Origin: DASQPR01 sp963836785
GTDB lineage: Bacteria; Actinomycetota; Actinomycetes; Mycobacteriales; Micromonosporaceae
Length of the DNA stretch: 64,000 nt
Assembly: GCA_963836785.1 (NCBI GenBank)
Contig: CAWIKW010000004.1
Span: forward strand, 248,001-312,000
Direction of reading: 5' to 3'
The position numbers and the translations under genes were made by a program. Below, in pieces: positions 58,476 through 64,000 of the stretch. The notes beneath the pieces were generated by a model. The model ran no database searches. It worked only from the letters and a program-made list of their open reading frames with translations, and was not told where the DNA came from. The stretch's first letter is position 1, and each line of letters begins with the position of its first letter.

Positions 58476-58576
58476 GCAGGGCGGCGAGCGCAAGGGTTCT
58501 GTGCCCCGCTTCACTGAGAAACGGCCGGCTGACCTGCGCCGATGATCGACTCGGCCGGTCGGCCGACGCGGGCGGG

Positions 58577-59494
58577 CTACTCTGCCGCGATTTGCCGGAG
58601 CGTCGCGATGTCGGCGGCGTGCCCGGTCGCGCGCTCGCTGGGCGTTTCGACGACGATCGGGACGCCAGCGACGGCGGGGTGCGCGAACAGCTCACGGAAC
58701 GCGTCGGCGCCGATCAAACCCGCGCCGATGTTCTGGTGGCGGTCGCGGAGCGAGCCGCGCCCGTCCTTGGAATCATTCGCGTGTACGAGCGCCAACCGGT
58801 TCGGCCCGCACGCCGCAACCAGCGCGTCCAACGTCTCCGTCATGCCGCCCGGTGCCGCAAGGTCATGGCCGGCGGCCCACGCGTGGCACGTGTCGAAGCA
58901 GACGCCGAGCCACGGATGGTGTTCGACCGCGTCGAAGTACTCGGCGAGCGCCTCCACTCGGCCCGCTAGCGGGCGGCCACCGCCGGCACTCGGCTCGACC
59001 AGCAGGCGTGGGCCGCCGGTGGCCATCGCGGCGTCGAGCAGTGGCAGCAACGTGTCGTGGAGTTGCCGGTACACGGTCGGGGCGTGCCCGGCGTCGACCG
59101 CGTTGCCGGCGTGGAACACCACCGCGCGGGCTCCGATCACGGCGCCTCGCCGCAGCGCATGATCGAGCGTTACCGCCGAACGGCGTACCGTCTCCCCGGT
59201 TGGCGATCCGAGATTGACCAACAACGATGCGTGAATGAAGGTCAGCACATCGCGCTCGGCGCAGCCGGCGGTGAACGCCGCATCCTGCGCCGGGTCACCC
59301 GGCGACAGCGCCCATCCGCGCGGATTGCTCACGTAGACCTGCACGACGTCGGCGCCGGTCGCGTCGATGTACGGCAACGCGGCCCGCGCCAGGCCGCCGG
59401 CCGCCGGTACGTGGGCACCAATCCGCCATCTCGCGTTCGTGGCGCCCTCCGGGGCCGTCACGGGACTGCCCGTTCTGGCGGGACCATCCGGCAT
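58577..59494 (-). CDS. nfo: Endonuclease IV (AP endonuclease family 2)
   Basis: Cuts DNA at abasic sites in base-excision repair; trinuclear zinc enzyme. The 305-residue protein has RIGAHVPAAGGL, VFHAGNAVDAG, LLVEPSAGGGRP, VCFDTCHAWAAGHD and LVHANDSKDGRGSLRDRHQNIGAG, which supply the zinc histidines, glutamates and aspartates of the Nfo family. The start is uncertain between ATG 59494 and a GTG about 11 codons later. It follows pknL by 29 bases on the same strand. Confidence 0.9.
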   Translation of the reverse strand: MPDGPARTGSPVTAPEGATNARWRIGAHVPAAGGLARAALPYIDATGADVVQVYVSNPRGWALSPGDPAQDAAFTAGCAERDVLTFIHASLLVNLGSPTGETVRRSAVTLDHALRRGAVIGARAVVFHAGNAVDAGHAPTVYRQLHDTLLPLLDAAMATGGPRLLVEPSAGGGRPLAGRVEALAEYFDAVEHHPWLGVCFDTCHAWAAGHDLAAPGGMTETLDALVAACGPNRLALVHANDSKDGRGSLRDRHQNIGAGLIGADAFRELFAHPAVAGVPIVVETPSERATGHAADIATLRQIAAE

Positions 59495-59523
59495 CTCGGG
59501 ATCTCGCGGCACTGGAATCTCGG

Positions 59524-61590
59524 TCAGGGCAGAACCCACAGCTGTACCTGCGTGCCCTGCGCGACCGTCGTGCCGGGTGCCGGGTTCTGGTTGCGCACCT
59601 GGCCACCTGGGAAGTCGGCCACCTTGACCGCCTGGAGGCCAGACTGCTGCAGGATCTGGGCGGCCTGGTCGAAGGAGTAACCGACGTTGGACACATTCGG
59701 CACCTGCACCTGCGGTGGTCCGGCGCTGACGGTCAGAATGATCGACGCGCCGGTGACCGCGCCCGAGCCCGGCGTAAGGCTCTGCGCGATCACCTGGCCG
59801 GCCGGCTGATCGCTCTGCTTCTGCGTCTGCGCAACGGTGAGCCCGAGGTTCGTGAGCGTCTGGTTGGCCGTGTTGAAGTCCATGCCGACGACCTTCGGCA
59901 CGGTAATCGGTGCCTTGCCCTTGCTGACGGTGACCGTGATCTGGGTGTTCGGGGGCTGGACGGTCCCCGGCTTCGGGCTGAGTGAGACGACGTAGCCGGT
60001 CGGATAGGCGTCGCTGTACGCGTCCACCCGGCGTACGGACATCTTGAGCTCGGTCAGGTCGCTTTGCACAGCGTCGAAGGGCTTGCCGACGTCGCTCGGC
60101 ACCGTGTAGCGCTCCGGGCCGCGCGAGAGCGTCAACATGATGACGCCGCCACGCCGGATCCGTTCGGTGGCTCCCGGCTGTTGGCTCACGACGGTGTTCT
60201 TCGGGATCTTCTCCTCGAACAGCGGCGAGCCGTAGCGGATCTCGAATCCCGCCTTCTTCGCCGCCGCGACCGCCTGCGCCTGGGTCTGGCCGACCAGCTT
60301 CGGCGTCGTGGTGTATCGACCGAAGCCGAACCACCAACCGGTCAACGCGACCACGACAGCAAGCACCGCGATCGTCGCGTAGAACGTCCGGCGGCCGTTG
60401 CGCCGGGACATCAGCCGGTCGAACCATCCGATGAAGCCGCCGCCGATTCCGCCCATCGGCCCGCCGCGGGACGAGTGGCCGCCCCGGGAGTTGTCCGCGG
60501 ACCGGCGAGGCGGCGTCCCCCGATCACGCTCTCGCTCCGGTAGGCGGGACCAGGACGGGCGATCCGACCCGCCGGATGCGCCGCTGTGGCGTCCGTTGCC
60601 GCCGGCGCGGTTGCCCTTGGTGCCGGCGCCGCCCTTGCCGCCGTTTCCGCCGCTGCCGCCCAACAGGCCGACCGTCACCGTCGGGGCGGCGACCGTCTTG
60701 TCGGACAGCGCGGTCTGGCCTTCGAGCCGATCGTGTACGGCCTGAACCTCGGTCAGCATCACGCCGGCGTCGCTCGGTCGCTGGGCGCGGTCGCGATGGG
60801 TGGCATGGCGCACCAGCTGATCGACGGAGTTCGGCAGGCCCGGTACGTATTTCGACGGCGGCGGTACGTCCTGATCGACGTGGGCCCACGCAATGTCGAT
60901 CGGCTTCGATGCGTCGTACGGCACCCGACCGGTCAGCATCTCGAACAGCACGATGCCCACGGAATAGACGTCCGAGCGTGGGTCGGCCTCGCCGTCGCTG
61001 ACCAACTCGGGTGCCACGTATGCGACCGTGGCCAGCAGCTGGCCGCCGCCGTCGTCCGCGCTCGCTTCGACCGCCCGGGCCAGCCCGAAGTCGGCGACCT
61101 TGACGACGGCGTCGGCGAGACTGGTGCCGGCCGGCGACGTGGCGATCAGAACGTTCTCCGGCTTGACGTCGCGATGGATGACACCGGCACGGTGCGCGGC
61201 GGCGATCGCCGACAACATCTGTTCCAGGATCGCGAGCGCCTCGATCGGTTCCAACCGCCGCTCGTCGGTCAGCATGTCCCGCAGCGTCCGGCCGCGTACG
61301 TACTCCATGACCAGGTACGGCAGCCCGTCGTGAGTGCCCTGGTCATAGACGGCGACGACGTTGGGGTGCGTGAGGCGGGCGATCGTCTTGGCTTCCCAGC
61401 TGAACCGCTCGACGAAGTGCGGGTCGTCGGCCTGGCCGGGATGGATGATCTTCACCGCCACGGTGCGCTCCAGGCGCTCGTCCGTGGCGGTGTAGACGGT
61501 CGCCATCCCGCCGCTCGCGACGCGACCCCGGATCCGGTAGCGCCCGTCGACGAGCGCGCCGATCCAGTTGTCCGCGACCCTCGTGTTCAT
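59524..61590 (-). CDS. pknL: Serine/threonine protein kinase with four PASTA domains (PknL-like)
   Basis: The 688-residue protein has a cytoplasmic kinase domain (YRIRGRVASGGMATVYTA glycine loop, VAVKIIHP lysine, HRDVKPENVL catalytic loop, VADFGLA, VAPE) to about residue 280 and a Gly/Arg-rich juxtamembrane stretch. One membrane helix lies near residue 400, followed by four extracellular PASTA repeats that probably sense muropeptides. The neighbour at 62241 resembles Rv2175c, a reported PknL substrate, which supports the name. The M. tuberculosis PknL lacks the long PASTA part, whereas corynebacterial PknL has it. Confidence 0.92.
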   Translation of the reverse strand: MNTRVADNWIGALVDGRYRIRGRVASGGMATVYTATDERLERTVAVKIIHPGQADDPHFVERFSWEAKTIARLTHPNVVAVYDQGTHDGLPYLVMEYVRGRTLRDMLTDERRLEPIEALAILEQMLSAIAAAHRAGVIHRDVKPENVLIATSPAGTSLADAVVKVADFGLARAVEASADDGGGQLLATVAYVAPELVSDGEADPRSDVYSVGIVLFEMLTGRVPYDASKPIDIAWAHVDQDVPPPSKYVPGLPNSVDQLVRHATHRDRAQRPSDAGVMLTEVQAVHDRLEGQTALSDKTVAAPTVTVGLLGGSGGNGGKGGAGTKGNRAGGNGRHSGASGGSDRPSWSRLPERERDRGTPPRRSADNSRGGHSSRGGPMGGIGGGFIGWFDRLMSRRNGRRTFYATIAVLAVVVALTGWWFGFGRYTTTPKLVGQTQAQAVAAAKKAGFEIRYGSPLFEEKIPKNTVVSQQPGATERIRRGGVIMLTLSRGPERYTVPSDVGKPFDAVQSDLTELKMSVRRVDAYSDAYPTGYVVSLSPKPGTVQPPNTQITVTVSKGKAPITVPKVVGMDFNTANQTLTNLGLTVAQTQKQSDQPAGQVIAQSLTPGSGAVTGASIILTVSAGPPQVQVPNVSNVGYSFDQAAQILQQSGLQAVKVADFPGGQVRNQNPAPGTTVAQGTQVQLWVLP

Positions 61591-61601
61591 CGGCTGGCAG
61601 T

Positions 61602-62174
61602 CTAAGCGGCACCGGGCGCGAACGTCGACGGGATCGCCGAGGTGTGGCGCGTGTCAGGGGTAGTGGCGTCGGTTGCGACGCCGTCCGGCCCGGGCAAGGC
61701 GGCCAGCGCGCCCTCGGCCTGACCCGGTGGACGGTCGACCGCTGACCCGGGCGGATCGGACACATCGGATCGGGATGAATTCGGCAAATCCCTTCGAGTT
61801 GGCGGGTCGAAGTCGCGGCGTCGCACGTGTTGCGCCCGGCCGCTGCCGCCCCTTGGTACCCCGGCGGACGGATCGCGGCGCGGCGTCGCCGAGCGTTTGT
61901 CGGAATTTGGACGCTGCGCCCACCGGTTCGCCAGCCCGTCGCATAGTCGGACCGTCGCGGCCGCGAGACTCTCGGCGGCAACCACGGTGACGCCGACCGC
62001 TCGGGCGATCCGGCGCGGGCGCCGGTGATAGGCGTCGTATTCGGGATACTCCTGGTCGAGTCCGTACAGCCACGCATCCGACCGGCGCACGATGGCCCGC
62101 CGCACCGTCCGGACGCCGGCAGCCGCCCGATGGCAGGCCGCGATCGCCACGTCCGACGCACTGGTCAACGCCAT
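61602..62174 (-). CDS. Hypothetical protein upstream of pknL
   Basis: 190 residues. The N-terminal ~85 look folded and alpha-helical (ASDVAIAACHRAAAGVRTVRR, DQEYPEYDAYHRRPRRIARA). The remainder is polar and disordered (Asp/Ser/Pro). Third positions are GC-rich, supporting a real gene. ATG at 62174. It ends 11 bases before pknL and is probably co-transcribed with it. No family was recognised. Confidence 0.7.
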   Translation of the reverse strand: MALTSASDVAIAACHRAAAGVRTVRRAIVRRSDAWLYGLDQEYPEYDAYHRRPRRIARAVGVTVVAAESLAAATVRLCDGLANRWAQRPNSDKRSATPRRDPSAGVPRGGSGRAQHVRRRDFDPPTRRDLPNSSRSDVSDPPGSAVDRPPGQAEGALAALPGPDGVATDATTPDTRHTSAIPSTFAPGAA

Positions 62175-62240
62175 GACTGGCGCCCGACCGATCCCGGCCT
62201 CTCATCGCAGCCGCCACCGCCGGCATGGCATCGTGGACGG

Positions 62241-62603
62241 GTGACTGAATCCGTGACCGCCGGCGCGGTGGCCGGCCCCGTTGAGTGGCTGACACTGCCC
62301 GACATCGCCGAGATCTTCGACGTCAAGGTGACCCGGGTCCACCAGATGATCCGGGATCGTGAGCTCATCGCCGTTCGCCGCGACGGTGTGCTGCAGGTCC
62401 CGTCTGAGTTCGTGGTCAACCCCACCGCCCGCAAGCACCTCCCCGGCGTGCTCAATCTTCTCCACGACGCTGGGTATAACGACGAAGAGACGATGCGGTG
62501 GCTCTTCACCGCCGATCCATCCTTGCCCGGCACACCGGCCAGTGGCCTCGGCGGTCCGCTGGCGACCGAGGTCAAGCGGCGCGCGCAGGCGCTCGGCTTC
62601 TGA
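62241..62603 (+). CDS. Rv2175c-like winged-helix DNA-binding protein
   Basis: The 120-residue protein has a helix-turn-helix/excisionase-like start (WLTLPDIAEIFDVKVTRVHQMIRDREL) and a conserved C-terminal half (KHLPGVLNLLHDAGYNDEETMRWLF). It matches the Rv2175c family, reported as a DNA-binding substrate of PknL. GTG at 62241. It is divergent from the pknL unit, with a 66-base gap, so the promoters overlap. Confidence 0.88.
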   Translation: MTESVTAGAVAGPVEWLTLPDIAEIFDVKVTRVHQMIRDRELIAVRRDGVLQVPSEFVVNPTARKHLPGVLNLLHDAGYNDEETMRWLFTADPSLPGTPASGLGGPLATEVKRRAQALGF

Positions 62604-62621
62604 CCGGGCACTGATCCCGCC

Positions 62622-63125
62622 ATGCGGCACCTGACCTACCTCGCCGTGTTGGCCGGGTGCCTGCTCGGTGCGCTGTGGGTCGAGCCGGTGCTGCACGTCC
62701 ATGTGGTGCGGCGATGGCGGCGTCTCGCGATCACGCTCGCCGTCGTCGTCGTGATCTTCGGCGGTTGGGACGTGGCGGCGGTCACCGCCGGCCACTGGCG
62801 CTACGACCCGGCACAGACTTTGGCCGTACGGCTGCTGGCCGGCCTGCCGCTCGAAGAGTTGCTGTTCTTCTTGGTCGTCCCGTTCGCCGCGATCCTCGGG
62901 TTCGAGGCCGTGCGCGCGGTGCGTGGCAGCGCGGCACCCGCCGGCGATGAGGTGCCCGACCCGCCGTTCGTTGACGCCGCTCGGGATCAGGCCGACGCCG
63001 ATGGGCGGCCAGAGCGACGCGAAGCGGGGGAGTCCCGGAAGCGGCGCGAACCGGGGGCGGGGCGCGAGCCGGGGGCGGGGCGCGAGCCGGAGGAGCCGCG
63101 CTCTGGACGGCGGCCGCTCTCGTGA
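62622..63125 (+). CDS. crtYc: Lycopene cyclase small subunit, CrtYc type
   Basis: The 167-residue protein has three membrane helices and the PLEELLFFLVVPFA motif of heterodimeric carotenoid cyclases. The C-terminal 55 residues are charged and disordered with a REPGAG repeat. ATG at 62622, 18 bases after the previous stop. It overlaps crtYd by 4 bases. With CrtYd it should cyclise lycopene or a C50 derivative; beta or epsilon ring type cannot be decided by eye. Confidence 0.88.
   Translation: MRHLTYLAVLAGCLLGALWVEPVLHVHVVRRWRRLAITLAVVVVIFGGWDVAAVTAGHWRYDPAQTLAVRLLAGLPLEELLFFLVVPFAAILGFEAVRAVRGSAAPAGDEVPDPPFVDAARDQADADGRPERREAGESRKRREPGAGREPGAGREPEEPRSGRRPLS
63045..63090 (+). repeat. 18-base tandem repeat in the crtYc tail
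   Basis: CGCGAGCCGGGGGCGGGG and close variants occur 2.6 times and encode REPGAG. It lies in the disordered C-terminal tail. Confidence 0.8.
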
Positions 63126-63472
63126 CCTACACCGTGGCCGCTGTCCTCGGCGTCGTGGCTGCACTCGTTGCCGACCTCGCCATCCTCCGTACGCGTCTGG
63201 TCACCCGGCAGGTCTTCTGGCTGACGTACCCGATCGTCCTGGTGGGCCAACTCCTGTCCAACGGCGTGCTGACCGGCGCACGTGTCGTGACCTATCGACC
63301 GGACGCGATCGTCGGCTGGCGCATCGCGTACGCGCCGGTTGAAGATCTTGGATTTGGATTCTCGCTGGTGCTGGTGACGCTCTCGGTCTGGGTCTGGCTC
63401 GGTCGGCGCGGTCTCGACCGGACACCGTTCGCGGGTCAGCGCGACCGTCGGCGCGGGCGCGGCGGTCCGTGA
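63122..63472 (+). CDS. crtYd: Lycopene cyclase small subunit, CrtYd type
   Basis: The 116-residue protein has three membrane helices, with RLVTRQVFWLTYPIVLVGQLL and the second acidic motif PVEDLGFGFSLVL. GTG at 63122 overlaps the crtYc stop (GTGA). No other carotenoid genes (crtE, crtB, crtI) are within the window. Confidence 0.88.
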   Translation: MTYTVAAVLGVVAALVADLAILRTRLVTRQVFWLTYPIVLVGQLLSNGVLTGARVVTYRPDAIVGWRIAYAPVEDLGFGFSLVLVTLSVWVWLGRRGLDRTPFAGQRDRRRGRGGP

Positions 63473-63950
63473 ATGGGACAGATCTCGGTGGGTCGCGGCG
63501 GCGGTCGTCGTTGCCCAGCGCGTTCGCGCAGGCATCGGCGAAGTCGTTGCTGCTTGCGGCCGCGGCCCGGGTGACGTGCCATAGCGACAGCACGTCGTCG
63601 ACGTTGCGCGAGCGCCGCCGGTCGGTGCGTGCACGGACGACGGCCCGGTCGAAGTCGGCCCGGTCGATGCCTAGCAGCGCCGTGAGCGGTCCGAGCCAAT
63701 AGACCGACGGGAGTCGAGCCCCGCGCTCCCAGCGCGAGACCTCGTGGCGACTGACCGTGGCCATCCCGGTCGCCGTGCAGAGGCGACCGGCGAGCGCTTG
63801 CTGCGACCAACCGCGACGTCGCCGAGCGGCCATGATCATCGTGCCGGGCGATGCGGTCACCCGCGCGACGGCTGTCGATGCCGACGTCGATTCTGCGGCT
63901 GCCGATTCCGAGGCTGCCATTGCCGATGTTGCCGTTGCTCGCTTTGCCAT
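63201..63950 (-). CDS. XRE-family helix-turn-helix regulator, C-terminus doubtful
   Basis: ATG at 63950 is set by GGAGG with a short spacer. After an Ala/Ser-rich start, residues about 35-100 form an XRE domain (IMAARRRRGWSQQALAGRL, VSRHEVSRWERGARLP, LTALLGIDRADFDRAV). The frame continues to 63201, running 272 bases antisense to crtYd. Coding bias fades near 63480, so the natural protein may end earlier after a frameshift, or the tail is a real antisense overlap. It is convergent with crtYcYd. Confidence 0.72.
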   Translation of the reverse strand: MAKRATATSAMAASESAAAESTSASTAVARVTASPGTMIMAARRRRGWSQQALAGRLCTATGMATVSRHEVSRWERGARLPSVYWLGPLTALLGIDRADFDRAVVRARTDRRRSRNVDDVLSLWHVTRAAAASSNDFADACANALGNDDRRRDPPRSVPFTDRRARADGRADPRTVSGRDRADRARPRPRASPAPARIQIQDLQPARTRCASRRSRPVDRSRHVRRSARRWTGVGPPGRSGTSARRPAG

Positions 63951-64000
63951 CGAAACCTCCGACACGACGGGCGCACGGTCGCGTCCGCTCACTCATGCTG

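Noticed and set aside
1..64000. tRNA, rRNA, insertion sequences and prophage genes
   Set aside because: No cloverleaf-like gap, rRNA-like stretch, transposase or phage motif was recognised. Most gaps are under 300 bases and are accounted for by promoters, hairpins or repeats.

Overview
The window is chromosomal DNA of a high-G+C actinobacterium. The coding frames have strongly GC-biased third positions, GTG starts are common, and the gene content is typically actinobacterial: a respiratory bcc/aa3 supercomplex set, PimB-type mannosyltransferase, class II DAHP synthase, PASTA kinase and heterodimeric lycopene cyclase. From memory, the gene set and order resemble the Mycobacterium tuberculosis stretch from about Rv2175c to Rv2205c: glycerate kinase, HesB protein, adenosine kinase, ctaC/ctaF, qcrBAC/ctaE, trpD, exonuclease/GIY-YIG protein, pimB, fadD15, SRPBCC protein, plsC, exoribonuclease, aroG, pknL and the Rv2175c-like DNA-binding protein. 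Streptomyces-like insertions are also present (glkA, a MacRS-like two-component pair). The genus cannot be named from the sequence.

Layout. 1-8 kb: partial murA, nadA, glycerate kinase, A-type Fe-S carrier, adenosine kinase, and a sulfur-transfer pair (cysteine desulfurase and TusA-like). 7-15.5 kb: respiratory chain, with ctaC-ctaF on plus, qcrC-qcrA-qcrB and ctaE on minus, and ctaG with an in-frame receiver-like domain on plus. 15.6-28.6 kb: trpD, an S9 peptidase, an AsnC-type sensor domain, a nucleotidyltransferase/NUDIX pair, a second RelA/SpoT homologue, a DEDDh/GIY-YIG nuclease, an NYN-domain protein, an M48 protease and PimB. 28.8-37.6 kb: MacRS-like pair, FadD15, SRPBCC protein, a protein with a histone-H1-like tail, glucokinase and an EEP-family phosphohydrolase. 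37.7-46.3 kb: a flavin monooxygenase with a proline-rich N-terminus coupled to a hydrolase-fold protein that lacks the nucleophile serine, PlsC, a Crp/Fnr regulator, a DEDDh exoribonuclease, a PPi-type phosphofructokinase and ProC. 46.3-53.6 kb: two tandem paralogous membrane-anchored HEMGH metalloproteases, aroG, threonine aldolase, a MazF-type toxin-antitoxin pair and a frameshifted deaminase. 53.6-64 kb: duplicated GNAT genes with a small membrane protein, a methyltransferase, a secreted BBE-type flavoprotein, bfr/bfd with an iron box, endonuclease IV, PknL, its putative DNA-binding partner, crtYc/crtYd and an XRE regulator.

Three features recur across the window. First, at least thirteen starts sit 6-8 bases after a TANNNT hexamer, which indicates leaderless transcription. 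Second, a scattered family of long intergenic hairpins shares arm sequences and a loop containing ACCG or GACCG; it is not explained by any gene here. Third, several loci show frame problems: the N-terminus of the MacS-like kinase, the deaminase, possibly the proC start, and possibly the ctaG/receiver junction. No tRNA, rRNA, CRISPR array, prophage or insertion sequence was seen.
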